DNA of 64,000 nucleotides from Saccharina japonica (lineage: Eukaryota > Sar > Phaeophyceae > Laminariales > Laminariaceae): the NCBI GenBank assembly GCA_008828725.1, contig MEHQ01002397.1, forward strand, positions 310,001 through 374,000, given 5' to 3'. Position numbers and translations under genes: made by a program. Within the stretch, counting starts at the first letter, position 1, and each line of letters begins with the position of its first letter. Of the stretch, positions 12,688 through 26,103 are shown one piece after another. Under the pieces are notes generated by a model. The model was not told the DNA's origin. It saw only the letters and a list, made by a program, of their open reading frames with translations, and did not search any database.

Positions 12688-13613
12688 TGCTCTGCTGTTA
12701 CAAAACACTGTAAAACAAACGAACGAACCCATAATCGATTTCATTTAGGGCATATCTCGCACATTATTGATGGACGGGCGGGGTAGTCTGACGTTCTTGA
12801 CCGTGACACATATTATCGTTGTGTTTTAGCCCACCATGGATGCAAAACTGCACTAGGGTGATCATTGCATACGTTTCAGCGGGCGTTTTCTACCTCCAGG
12901 GATGATCTTCGTGCGTTCCTGGTTAAGGATCGGGATTTTACTGTAGTAACATATCGTCGTCGCTTTTAATTGGTATGCTTGTTTGTATGGATTAGTGAGA
13001 CCTGTAAGCTTCGGCATGCTATTGTTTTACGTGTGTTATTCCATAAGGCTGTATTCAATAGCATGCTTGTCCATGCCCCGGAGGTTTAGCTTTCTATACT
13101 ATACTCCAACGTCTACGTTGGTCTTTAGTGGATTAGGCTTTTAATTTTTCCTGGAAACGCTTCCTGGATGGCCAGCGGCAAAACGTACGCCTAAAGAAGA
13201 TATGTCTATTGTATGACACACCCGCCTTCTTGCCCGGACGGACTGAATCGTGCACTCCGCCTCACACCTGCTAGCCTGAACACGTGGGTCAAGATGTTTA
13301 TGTCTATGTCGCTCCCAGAACACGCCCGCACTTGCTGAACTTGTAGGGTCCCACCGTTACATAAACGAAAACGCTTTAATGACGACAAGTTGTTGTGCTA
13401 TAATTTCAGCAACCGTTTTTATAGATTAAAATGTCTGAAACAATTGACAAATAACGTATGTCAAATTCTACTGAAGGTAAAAGTGTCGAATATCTATGTC
13501 TACAATGCGGTATTTCATGCCGGCGCGGTCTGTCCTAGCGTTAACCCACTGCCGGACGATGCCGTAGACGTTCGTGTACTGATCACATGTGAGACGCGAT
13601 ATAGGCCGTTATA
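12688..13613. other. Intergenic DNA
   Basis: No gene, RNA gene or repeat could be identified between the family 1 copy and the next family 2 copy. The longest open frames overlap on opposite strands and show no motif. Confidence 0.5.
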
Positions 13614-13862
13614 TGACGCGTGCTACGGTAGAGGTTGCAGTTTTTGGATGGAAGTTTTTCTGAACGATCGGGCCCCTTAACCCGAATTCGTCAGACTTTA
13701 ATTCTTGTGGCGAATAATGTTTCAGAGTATATTTCGGCCATGAGATTTCTCATCCGGCAGTACTTTTATTTTCTCCTGAAATCATTTGTTCGGTGAGGTA
13801 TGACGCTCCTTAAGTGAGGAGCTTAGAAAAAACATGGTTCACCTCTATCGTAGCATGCGTCA
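13614..13862 (+). mobile_element. MITE family 2, complete copy
   Basis: A 249-bp element. TGACGCGTGCTACGGTAGAG at its left end is the near-perfect inverse of CTCTATCGTAGCATGCGTCA at its right end, an inverted repeat of about 22 bases with two mismatches. TATA flanks both sides and may be a target duplication. The interior has GAACGATCGGGCCCCTTAA and a CTCCTTAAGTGAGGAGC palindrome. No protein is encoded. Confidence 0.8.
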
Positions 13863-15047
13863 TATACAGTAAAACAATTACTAGGCTCTTAGGAAATATA
13901 GACAATGCCAGGGGTCCACGAAAAACGATTTTCTTCGCTTCACTCCACTACATATATCACTGTCGCTGCTTCGTAATGCTAATGGGTATCGTGCTCGCCC
14001 CAATACCATCAGCAGCCTGTCGGGGACAGCTCATTGCTACGGGTCTACTGTAGCTGTCCGTGTGAAAAGCTGATTACATGTTTGACCTTACATTCCTCCT
14101 CTGTGCTGTGCAATAGGCATTGCTCACCGAATCTAGCGAAGGTGCAGATCAGAGGCAAGCGCAAATTTCTCGCTGCTACTCTGAAATAGGCAAACAAGAT
14201 CGACGACGTTTTTGACGCTTTGAATCGGTTTTTGAAATTGATCAGATCCACAGACTGAGTCCAATATCGTTTCCTTGTCCTCAGCCGCGCATGTACCTTA
14301 ATGATGGATGTAGTGATCCGTGCAATTGGTAAACGAGGTGGGAGAGTGGTTCGTGTGAAGGGGGTGGGGGGGCGAGCGGGTGTGCAGTCGTGGTGTGCAG
14401 TGCGAATTAAGTAAAATACCGAGTAGTCACAGTCTGAAGTGATAGACCGAGGAGTGTGGTTTAATACTTGCTTACACTGGCCATACTACATGTGATAACA
14501 ATACGCAAAGTTTGGCATCTGTATTGGTTCCAATATTTAGCTCAACACCTCGATTATAACGTACTTCTTCACTAAAATACATCACGTTCAAAATAAGGGC
14601 ACGGGCACTTCTAGGGCGCGCGAGAACCGCCAATGCAAATGTATGACCTTTTTCCACTGGAATACGATGCAACGTTTCGTCGTCGGTGTGTATAACCTGC
14701 ATGGCAAGCAATATTTATTTCTAGTGATACCAAATTCTTACACTCGGACCTGACCTCTTGCCACAATGTACCCGTCGATAACGAACCGGTAATGCTAGTT
14801 TAGGATTCAATTTCGCGGTCGTGTTTGTTAGCTTCTGCACCTTACAAAATCGTCTTCTGCGTATCATTTGATCATATCAGAAGGAGGTTTGTGTTGCGTA
14901 GCTTTGGTGACACGATCGTGGCCCTTAGCGCGAGGGGGAGGGGAGGGGGGGGGTTGTGTTCCACATAAGCGAGTGGGCATTCGATCAAACTAAGTAAACC
15001 GACCAAAGGGGAGCGTGCTACACACCCAGGGACAAAAACGCCAGATA

Positions 15048-15120
15048 TACAGTATACCGCGATGACACATATCGGCCTTTTTATATACAGTATCCAGCGA
15101 TGATACTTATCGGCTTTTCT
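15048..15120. repeat. Two-copy tandem repeat, about 36 bp
   Basis: ACAGTATACCGCGATGACAC then TATCGGCCTTTTTATAT is followed directly by ACAGTATCCAGCGATGATAC then TTATCGGCTTTTCTC. The two units differ by a handful of substitutions. Confidence 0.7.
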
Positions 15121-17479
15121 CAAATCCTCTATTTTATCGTGTGTTTACAATTCAACATAGGAACGGAGCCAGAGGACACGAGGTATATTCGCCAGATTGG
15201 CCACGGCCTAACCATTATTATGAACTTGGACATGCAATTTAAATAGAGTGTAGCCCGTGCACTAGGCGATCAAGTGATACGCGGACGTCATTTTCAGTTT
15301 TCGAAATTTAGAATTGTGATCCATCCAAATAGAAAAACAAAAGTACGAAAACGGCCCAAACTACCAGTAGAAAGATATCAAAACGAAAATGGCCGGAAGC
15401 CATCGAACGTACGATTCAAATATGGGTTACGTATCAATCAATCATTGTCATATCTGGGCGGAGTATAGCATAAACGCCAATGTGTTCGAAGTAGTATATT
15501 GCTCATTTATGTGGGCGATAGAGCTTCGGCAGTCCCCATAGATGGTTGGCGAATTGTGCATCGAAACTAATATCGGACTTCATCTTCTGTTGCCAACACT
15601 GGCTCCACATCAATTATGATCCTCTTTGGGTAAGACAGTTTTTATGCGAGTTACCGATTAATTGGTATAACCTTATTGTTTCTGAATTTTCGCTGTTACC
15701 TCGGCGAGATCGAGTCGGAAACAATCACGGTTACAACATATTTATACATCGTTTTATTACGAATACTCAACATGGTGTCAAGGCCCATTGCTTCCTCGCA
15801 GTGGTAAATAGGCTAAGGCGTTGAAAAACCCCTCTATTTTAAGCCGTGCCCAATTGCTGAACCCGACAATGCGGCCGTCTTTTCAAACGCGGTCTATGAT
15901 CGCCGCAGCAGATGTCCCTTTTGTTTTATGACGCAGGCCAAGTCCTGTTCTACCCAAACTCGATCTAGCCGCATCGGCTTGCATGGTCTTGTTAACACAG
16001 TGACGTAGATTCCAGGACGATCAATCAATATGTAGTTCGAGATTATCATCAGGGGTGTCGTGCAGGCCGTTGCACCCAAAGCCTTCTGTTGTGTTTTGAC
16101 TGTATCCACACGAGGTTGAAAAGCTGCTGTGTACTTCACTCCTCAACCACGACCCCCAGAACTGTAGATATCAAGTTTGAGATGCCGATTGCCAAGAAGC
16201 AGACGTTCTCTCCGCACCCGGTGTCAACGCTAGTGACCCCCTGTCTGCCCGACCGCTGCAATGAACTACTAACTGTGGCAAGCGGCCGAAGACACCGCGT
16301 CTCAAACTTGCGTATTTGTTTCGTGCAAAGTGAAACTAGACGTTTCTAGCCTGCTAGGGATTCTACGCGGAGGAGGCAGCGGACTTGCGTGGCATGCACA
16401 ACGTACTTCGTCGACTCTTCAACCGTAGAGTTCAGCGGCCCCCTTGCGCCCGGGGGGCGGGTTGTCTCTGGGTGAGGGAAGTCGCGAGAATGGTATCTGT
16501 CATAATATCCTATTTATTTTGCCCATTCCAATTTCACGACGGGAAACGTTTTTCTGTTTGGGTTTTCATCATGAGTAAAATATCACTGTACAAATTATAG
16601 TTTGAGGATCAATTCAAATTGTGTATTCGATATCAAATATTGAGGACCGCGTTTACCGCCTTGGTTTCAAGACCCTCATTGTATGGACAAGTTTACACCT
16701 ACTATTTACCCTATTTTCTCACCTCAAATGTAGTCATTAGTTGACCCCGATTCTTGACCTGATTTGTTGATCTCGACTATCTCTATTATTGCATCCCGGT
16801 TCGCCGCTATTCTTGACACTAGCATTCCTGATGTATTGTTCATGCTTAGACCCTGGCTGTCATGAATATTGAGTCCAGTCATCATTGACGTCGTTCAACC
16901 CTGCTATGCAGCACCTTAACAAGGGTTTTGATGGTCACCGCCGGCTTTTATCGACGACGCTGAGTTGGGTACGACGTAAAACTGCTACACCGTTCCGTGA
17001 ATGCTGATTGAGTAGTGGATGACCTTACCAACAGCGGCAGTTTCTCTAGCCAGCAGCAGTTCATCGGAATGTCGACGCCATCGCCGAGAGCGAAACCGGT
17101 CGTCCACATAGAACAAAACCGAAACCTCAAATTCGCTGGCGAGGTAGTGTATACTTCGAAACCCGATGCGAGGCCAAACCGAACGACGAGTCATCCCACC
17201 TCGAAACACCCATCCCAAGTGGATGCAGGGTGCTAGTCTTGCGTGCTACAGTACGAGTTGTGCTCGACGCTAGGGGGACCTTGCTGTGGCTGCGGTTTTT
17301 CTCGTGTTCTACGGTAGAGGGGTGCAACAGGAGATAGCACAAGGTGTCGCCGAAAGTGTTTTTTTCGTCTTCGTGGAAATGTTTGCTGTCGTTACCGCTG
17401 GTTCTGCGAATTCTGCAGGGCGGTGTGCTTCCGCCTTCCAATACCATCACACTAGAGTGCACGGCCTTTCAACTGTACC

Positions 17480-18060
17480 CCGCGGTGTATACGGCAGATC
17501 ACCGATTTCGCAAGGTATTCAGCGGTGTTCCGCCGAGTTGAAACCGATACCCTTGGTATGCCGCCGAAATTCCGACCTATCCATAAACGTAACCCATCGT
17601 ATCTCGGTGTATCCCAGAGACGGTATGATACGGCATCTTATGCTATCCCACATACTTGCCACGTGACAACACCACGACGTACACCGGATATCAGCGACTT
17701 CCAACCGTATGGTACTGTTACCCCACACATACATATAGTTCGGTATCGCACGGCGCATACGATGTCCCTCCGAACTTCAAAGTTATATCACTGTATTCTG
17801 ATTTGTATTTCAGTTTGCCCCTCCCTTCTCACCGTGATACACGGTATCCCACGTTATTCCAAGCACATCACAGACTTGCCACGAACTCCCGCGCAACATA
17901 AACTGGTTGAGGCTAGGCTACGAACTTGCCACGGTGTCCCGTGATCTCCCAGACTTATGGTACAAAGGTGTCCTACGGTGTAGACGATATCGTACCGGAT
18001 TTCCACTATTCCGTGACGGTTCTTCACGGTATCACACGAGTATCAGTATTAGCATACCTG
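17480..18060. repeat. Degenerate short-word repeat tract (CACGGTATCCC-like)
   Basis: Words such as CACGGTATCCCACG, CCACGGTGTCCCGTG, CTCGGTGTATCCCAG, CGGTATCGCACGG and TCACGGTATCACACG recur at irregular spacing. They give an unusually even, stop-poor sequence on both strands, which explains the longer open frames here. It looks like an eroded minisatellite and not a gene. Confidence 0.4.
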
Positions 18061-21000
18061 GAGGAGGCTTCATAGGGCAGCAGGTACTTTCTCCCTGTGC
18101 ATCTCGTGCTTTGAACGTTGACACCCACACGACTAGACGTCACAACTCGCAAGCAACAAATACGACCGCCCCTTATTGCCAGCCTTCGCTTGTAACCACC
18201 TCGAGCCAATACCAGAATAAACCTTGAGCTATTACTGTGCGACCCTTATCGCTCACTATCTAGCTTGCCCTATATGGTATTCGACAGTACCGATGTACTT
18301 CGAAGAATATATCGATAACACACGAAGTGGTGTATGCAAAACACTGTTCGTGAGTATGCTATAAATGACATGATATGGGCGGTAAACCTTAGGCTACCAA
18401 GCTTTAACACCAACGATAACACAACGAAAAAGCTGCGAGTTGTTCAATGCCCTATCGACGGGTTTTAGCGGCGTCTGGACGGGTTTGTTTGTAGAGGAGG
18501 CGTTGGTGGACCTCGAGGACTTGCCTAGGTTTAGAACACGGGCATCGCCAGGGTGCCCGGATAAGGGCGAGGCAGCTCAGGCTGGTCGTAAGCGCCATCG
18601 AGCGTCCGTTTGCGATCGGAGAATCGTGAAGTCATAGGCAACGCGAGGGTGTATTATGGTTGAAAACGAGACCTTAAAACCGAACCGCTTGGTTTATGTA
18701 CACCTTGTTCTTCCGTTGAACATACGGTATTAATGGATTCATAGCGATTTGTTTTGGTGTATGTACATCGGAATCAGTAGCACGTTATGCAGCTGTGTTA
18801 CTTCGTTTCACCTCGTCCTTGCGTGCGATAGTAGGTCGTGCGTTTAGGTTATTTGACGAATCAGCTACGTGACGACGCACGCACCACTTACTGTGTGGAC
18901 ATATGTGGGGTATATGTATTGCAAATACAATATGAAGGCCACGCACGAGACTACGAAGGTCGCCAATGAGTTTTCTGACATATGGTCACAGATTCAGGCC
19001 CTACGCCCAACCAAACAAAACGCCCTACTCAGACAATTCCTATTTGATGCAGCCTTGTCCACGTACTCGGACCTAACGTATGCGACGTCGTGCAGTACTC
19101 GCCTACTCCCTCCTACTCCCTACCCCGTCGTCAGGTGTTCAACCTCAATATCAAACACACAGGGCACCTGTGCGGCCCTTTTTCAAGCTTGAGGTCGAGG
19201 GCAGAATGACGGACACAGCGACTCTCGTCTACATCAAACCAACCTTTTGTCTCCTCATAAAAGGTATTCACGCTCAACATACATGCGCCGCGTCCGTGAT
19301 GGATAGATCGACTGCATCGGCGCTCCCCAAGGAGGACACACAAAATTCGTTTCAAACGTCGTACCCATTTAACACTCCTGCGCGTCCTTCGGTCGTTCCG
19401 TGAATGGACTGATCCTGCGTCTCGTACATATCATAGGAGTACCCGTCCATACAATCCTACACGACCAAACATCGCATTGATTCCATATCATCAATATATA
19501 CAAGCATTTCCCCCTTGCGGTGGTCACGAAGTTGTCTACTTACGGGAGATAAAGTGCACACACGGCATTCCCAACCAACACGGTTCCTTGCGCTCCGAGT
19601 GATCACTGGACAAACAAGGCTACACCTCAACACCGTGCAGTGCCCATCAATTTGATGCTTCATATTTCATGCAATATAGAATGCGCCCATCATCCACGCA
19701 GCGTACACGAATCGTTTGCGGCTTCACCGAAAGCATGCCTTCAAAAATCGGATGGGCACTACGTATGTGTTGCATCCCCACAGCAGGATTTCGTAGCCCA
19801 CATCCCGCCGGTTACAAAACCCCCACGATTATACTGTAGGGCAATAATACCCACGAAACACAGCCACACCTCAACACCATTCAACACCCACCCTTCTCCA
19901 ACAGCTACAGGGGTACCAGGCGGTCCCCTTACCACGTACTGAATAACAGGGCGACCATAGCGAAAAATGTGAGGCCATGGTCCCTGGTGCGAAATATGGC
20001 CGATACCGCTTTATGAATATCGTTTGCTCAATCTAACCACGGGTGTACAACGTGCAATGCTAACATGGCTACTGCATCAACCGGGGTGGTACTTATTGGG
20101 ACGTCGACCTCCACGCCCCTTCACTTCGAGGCGTTGCTGTAGTATAACTCCTTCCCCTCTCCTACCAACTATCAGCCAAACCATGTATTGCACAGACACC
20201 ACACCAAATGTAAATACCCTACTCAGGCATTGGTGAGGAGGGGCGAGTGTATGCCTGCCACAGCCCCCTCAACCTGAAGTGGACTGGCGAACACCCTTGT
20301 TAGTGGCGAAACGCCATTAGATGCACATTTTAATCGTCCCACCGGCTGTGCGCGTTGCCTGCGGGGGTGTCCGCTGTTGCGGTGTAGATAATAGGGCGAG
20401 AACTTAGAGCGGCCGTACCCGGCTCAATACGTTACGTACGGCCAGCTGTTCGTTTATATCGTTTCCTAGACATCATATGTGCCTTGGACGCCCGACAGAT
20501 GACGTTAGACGTTATCCGGAGGTATAACCCATTCTGCAGTTTGTAAGTTGCAAGGACAAACACAGCGGCAAGTACGGAGGGTGTTCGAGCGTGATGCCTT
20601 GAGCACGACATGTTTCATGATAGCAGCCTCTATGTTAACCTAACGGAAAACAAACGACCTTTGGACTGGGATTTTTGTATTTTGCTCCGGTTAGCGAACA
20701 CTAACACAGGAACAGTACAGCGTGGTGTTAGGTTTTACTGTCAAAGTCCACACCAGTTCGTTTTCAATACGGCACTCCAATCAGTCTACGGTAAGACGTA
20801 TACGAGTATCAATATTTCTTTAGCTAACATTATACTAGCATCAAACATAATACAGCAACATGTACGCGTGCTCAGACGGCTGGCCATGACGGGCGCCACT
20901 CCTGAATAAGAATAATTAACTCTTCACTTTGCTTGCTTCCGCTCAAACGGCAGACATAAGCGCCCTGTGGTGGCCTGCACCAGCATCTCAAAGTACAACG

Positions 21001-21668
21001 AGGGACTTTCCTCTGTGTTGTGGTTTTGACATGAGTTATATGCCTTAATGTTACAGCGGAGAATCAAGAGGCACAATCGTCACCTACGTGCGGGATTCAT
21101 GTAGCCGCCCGTGCCCCGGACTCCCGCACTACCCCTGCAAAGTCTGTTCCCGGCGCACAAGTCAATCGTCCGTTTACCGGCCCGTTTCCTCGCGGGAAAA
21201 ATCGTATATATCCATGGGCACAATAAGTTTCGCCGTTCGGTTAATTGTTAAGCCTTCGAGCACTGATCCCAGAAGATAACCGCCGGATGTGTTTCAGTTG
21301 GCGGCGTGTGTACGATGATCGCGTGAACGCCTTTCTAAGGCGACATGGGAGGCCGGCTCAAGCGGTACGCAGAGTTCCGATGTTGTCTCATTTGACAAAC
21401 GATCGTCTGGTTAGCGCAGACGCCACGGCGTCGTCTGCCTGCTTCAGAATAAACGTTTCAGGTGATACCTGTGTTTGGGAGGTATGCGTGAGATATATTA
21501 ATGTTCGAATGTACCCACAGACAGGAATACATAGGAAGAAGCATGCAGACACGGTGGACATATACACGCGAGTACGGTTTGACAAGAGAGCCATACCTCT
21601 GGTGCAGTAGTACGCAACCATGGTTACAAACGTCTTTGAACAAGACGTCGTCACACACAAACAGAGGA

Positions 21669-21894
21669 GTGCTACGGTAGAGGTCGGTGTACCTTTTTTT
21701 AACTGAAACGTTTTCGCAATGACGGGGCTCCTTAAAAATCAGCCGAATTGTTTTGGCGTGTTGCAATATTTTCCATTGTATACTTTGGCCTTGACATTGT
21801 TCACCAGATTTCATAGCACTGATATTTCCCTCCGGTATCCGTTTTCGGGTGAAACATAGAGCTCATTAAGTGACCGACCTCAGCAAAAACACGG
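21669..21894 (+). mobile_element. MITE family 2, copy with decayed right end
   Basis: It starts with GTGCTACGGTAGAGGT, the family 2 left terminus. It continues with AACTGAAACGTTTTCGCAA and GGGGCTCCTTAA and later AGAGCTCATTAAGTGACC, in the family order. The right inverted repeat cannot be recognised. Confidence 0.6.
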
Positions 21895-24800
21895 TAAAAC
21901 AGTATAGAGTAAAGGAAACCTACGCAAGAACACACCGGAATGTACATTCGGATCTGGCTGAGTTTGATATGACATTCCTTTGCTAAGCCGCTCTCTCGTT
22001 TGGCTAATTTGTACAGTTTATCCAGCGTGCTTACAACAACACGAACACTCTGAAACGTGTAAGTATTGGTGTTTGTAGCCACGACCCTTAGTATAACGCA
22101 GCCGGAGTCCACAGAGCTTTCCATTCAAGTCCCCTGCAAGCTACAACGTGTGCGAATTGTGTCTGTTTATCAGGCTCGCTATACAGTGGGTGTATCTCTC
22201 GTGTTTTCGAACCCTGGAAAATATATCTCGTACGAGCTCAACAGGCTCGACTCCACGGCCCAAGCGCACTCTATCCGAAAAGGACACTCGAATCGTTTAC
22301 GGCCGTCGACTAAATTTAGGGCTCTGGCCAGGAAGCTCTCAATATCATCAGTCAATCGGCCAAGTGCGGTGTAACCACCGCCATACCTGGCATGCGTGTT
22401 TGGCTTTCTCGAAATGCGATTACATTGCCTCTTCTATCACAACATATCTGAGCGAAGCCAAAAGCGCGATATAAACACCAAGCGCACACGAGTCACTAAC
22501 CAACGTAAGACGCAACGGCAACTCCTAAATATGGTACGTAGTAGTCAGTCTTGTCATATCCTATGCACGCTTTCAAACGATGCTCGTGATGTGCAAACTC
22601 GTCATTCATTAATAATCGAGTTTTAATTTGGGTTTACGACTTATGTTAATGATATTGCATATAGTGTTGCCTCAGATTATTTGTTACACATATAGGACTC
22701 GGCGAGGCTTTTTGTCATTGAGTAAATCCGTGTCGCTCTGGGTTTATTTGCGTAAGAACTCTGGGGCGCAGAGGTTTTTACATATAAAAACACGGCGGCC
22801 GAAGTTATCCATGATTGCTCGACTTACATGTATTTAATTGTTTCCCAGTCAAGGAATGTTGTGTCTGGTCGAGGGCATGGCCCTTGACATAGGTTAGTGT
22901 GATATTGAAAGAACGAAGTTTTGAGCACCCAGCAGCAATGCGCGCTGATTTTCTGAACACCTTTGCGCTGGGCACACCCTCAGCGCTTGACCCTCGCGTT
23001 GTGCAAAACAAAAGTGTTTTCGAACACTGGTTGAGGTTTCCACGTTTGGTGAAAACGCTCCTACAAAAGCCGAGCGTTTATGCGCAGACTATGTGTGCAC
23101 CGCTACTGTAAGGGCATCCAGTATCTGATTCTTGGACCATATCTTTAACTGAGCCTTCGCAAGAAAATCCCTATACGCGGCAACGTCACAACGAGCCGAT
23201 CTATATCCGGTGTGGCCCTTGTGTGTTACAGTAGAAACAAAACGTGCAGCACGCCCTTATAGCGTTGACGACCTCACGAGATTTGCAAGAGGGTTTCTCG
23301 CATTGTAAGACGGGAACGTGCGCAATGTCTAGGACAGCCTTGACTTCTCACTGCATCCGGTCGATACAGAGATTGCGATTTGTGTGCTGCAAACCGTGGG
23401 TATGTTGTCATGTAGGGTTGTGCTTGTTTTTTTATTAACTGCTCAACTGACGCGAGCTATACTCTCGGTATCCTTGAAAACCCCAGGGCGGAATACTTGT
23501 CTATTGTTCACTGTATCTGTATATCGTCCATGTCGGACGTCTTTGTTCTATGCGGTCCATACTCCATTTTGGCTTTAGCAAATATCGAAATACAGGACTA
23601 AGATATCCTGTTTCCGTTTTAGTACAAAACGAATCAATGTTTTCAAATAGTGTTGGATATTTTATACCCTTATCGGTCTACTGTCGTATGTCTATATTTT
23701 TCGGATGTTATTGTCTGACTTTCCTTTGCCTTCCTGCCTACGTTTGTTTGCTCTGTGGTACATTGCTGCTAAGTGTCCCTCGCAGTTAAGAACTTGTGCA
23801 TGTCTTAAATTAGTACGGACTCAAACAAATGGTATTTTATACGATGGACGGCAGTCCCATCAATGTTCGAGTATACAACGATGGCCCATGTACGAACGAT
23901 ATGCACGCCTAATAGAATAGATACCCACACGTCGTGTATTCAATATCGTGCCGCTTTTTTGTCAAACATAAACAATCCACAACTAGCTCCATCAAGGGAA
24001 CACTTTCTTCATTTCAACCAATCCTTCCCCAAACTCAGGTACATACTGAAACCACAGACAGTAAGTAGTAGCCGATTAAATGGTGCAGTGTTATACTGGT
24101 AGTAGTGTACAACATCACTGTTTGTAAACACCGCTTCCTCTGACATCTCGCCGAACTGATGCCACCCGGTCCAGAAGTACTCCAAACTGAACCTGGAAGT
24201 ATAATTAGCCCCCGACATGACCTGCGAAGAACCCTAACGCCTCAACATCGTACATATAAAGCTGAAAACACACATGGCGTGCGATTTCGGTTTTATCATG
24301 TGCACTGCCGCCCGCTAGCTATAACACAAGACCTACTGACCAGCCCCTGGAGGAACGTCATTCAGGGAGCCCCGTGAGATAACGATTGACGAATGTACGT
24401 CCGACGTTGAGGCACACTAGGCTATAGTTCCCTCGCGAACAACAAAATCGATACCTACCCACTGTAGGATGCTGGACCCAATTCTGAGTTTTCTACCGTA
24501 CGTCATCTACGGCCACCGTCAATGCAGATAGTCCGCTCGCAATCACGTACTCGCCCAATAGTATACGATCACGTCCGTGTTCTTGAATGCATACATCTCT
24601 CAACGACTGGTTCTGGTGAACATTTGCCGAAAGTGCCCCTCAAAACCTGCAATACATGCTATCAAACATGACAGTGGCAACCATAGGATACTGGACACGC
24701 GTCAAGGAATATGATATCTAGTTTCACGGCAGGTAAAGCAGTTCCAGCAGTGATCGCCCGTAGGACGATGTTCATGCGGTTTACTGTTCATGATGGTAAT

Positions 24801-25038
24801 GACGTATTCGGAATACGTAAATTATTGAAAACAAATCTATAGCAGGCAGTTGTCGTACAGAGTTTGCGGGACCATTCTTCCACCGGGCGAAACCGACATG
24901 AAGGAAGAAACACAAAAGCACTGCTGCGCTGGTGTACGCACATCTTAGCGCCTTATAAAGCCAGCTGATGGGAATGTGAAGTGTTTTTGTACGAGCAACG
25001 CACCGGTCTAAAAGGTCGGGTATATCACCAAGGACTCA
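21895..25038. other. Intergenic DNA, no gene recognised
   Basis: Short open frames occur on both strands but none carries a motif, and none is joined by convincing splice sites. Nothing else stands out. Confidence 0.45.
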
Positions 25039-25275
25039 TCCCACGGTAGGGGAGCAGGAAAGTTGTTTGAGTTCCTTACCCGAGGATCTCAATATCTCAC
25101 CCGAAACACGACTTCGGAAACATTCGTTCGCGTAACCCGACCAAAACGTTCAATGCGGTAGTCCCGAAACAAGCATACCCGTAAAATACTAGTACCGTCG
25201 TATCCGGTGGTTACTCACGCGAGGAGCTCAACCGGTCCGACAAATTGGAACCAACAAGTGGTACCCCTACCAGGA
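25039..25275 (+). mobile_element. MITE family 1, copy 2
   Basis: The left end TCCCACGGTAGGGG is intact. The interior matches copy 1 over its length (for example GGATCTCAATATCTC, GTATCCGGTGGTTACTCACG and CAACCGGTC). The right end is decayed (GTACCCCTACCAGGA in place of CCCCACCGTGGGA). Confidence 0.75.
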
Positions 25276-26069
25276 TTGCTCCAAGATGAATTTCAAAAGC
25301 GAAATAATGCCCGTTGTTTCGCCGGGTAAAGAAAAAAACAACACAGAACGTAACTATCCGTGATTATAATACTGAGCCAAAACCCGAACTAGAGACCTAA
25401 TCAATTGGCCAACATCGTGTTGTCGCCGGGTAAACACGAACAACGAAGACTTGGATTAAGTTAGGTTCGCACTCGTGGTGCGGGGTATTCGGCAGCCGCG
25501 CGCAGTTACCCGCAGTCATCGTGGTTCGGACTGGTCGGCAGGTTGTTTGAAATGCTATGGTTTGCTTGTTGTTGTGTGTTTTGTATTAATATGTTCTTCA
25601 GTGGCACACAACACACACCATGGTTTGAGCAGCGTTGCTTCATATGGCTCTCTACGCATGACACCGATGCTTGACTACAGGTGAGCCAAACCGTGTATGT
25701 TGAGGTGTGAGTACTACATCACAAATATTTATGTGGATCTGGTTCGTCTGTCCGTCTGTCTGTTTCCTGTTGACCGTATGATATGTTGTTTGCACATTTG
25801 CTTGAAAGAGCTGTACGTGACTGTTCCCCACAACCAAGTCCGACGTCTACACAAGCGGGCGACATGTATCAGTTACGTGGTAGTCGAAATGGCCGGCCGT
25901 CGTGCTGCGTTCATTTGCTGGTCGTGTGTTTTGCGTGCAGCCGGGTTTCGTGTTTTGTCTTGTCGTCCATACGGAATCGCACACTGCGTACGGAAAATGT
26001 ATCAAGCAGTCGTACACTGTGCCATGCTTTACTTGACCACAGTTTGCACTGTGGCAACGTGTGTAATGT
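25276..26069. other. Intergenic DNA
   Basis: No supported gene. An open frame of 151 codons (25,697-26,152) ends in ten Asn residues that come entirely from the downstream AAC microsatellite. It has no recognisable domain and is read as chance. Confidence 0.45.
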
Positions 26070-26103
26070 ATAAAAACAACAACAACAACAACAACAACAA
26101 TAA
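26070..26103. repeat. AAC microsatellite
   Basis: About nine AAC triplets in a row with flanking AAT and AAA variants. It is a simple-sequence repeat and accounts for the poly-Asn translation of an overlapping open frame. Confidence 0.9.

Larger units (their letters stand above)
13863..21668. other. Intergenic DNA, no gene recognised
   Basis: No exon, domain or RNA gene could be identified across this 7.8 kb. The stretch 17,480-18,060 is rich in loosely repeated CACGGTATCCC-like words. A 35-bp two-copy tandem repeat lies at 15,048-15,120. The open frames (up to 139 codons) overlap and lack motifs. Confidence 0.45.

Noticed and set aside
17286..17944. Overlapping plus-strand frames of 126 and 139 codons
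   Set aside because: They arise from the degenerate CACGGTATCCC-like tract, which lacks stops in several frames at once.
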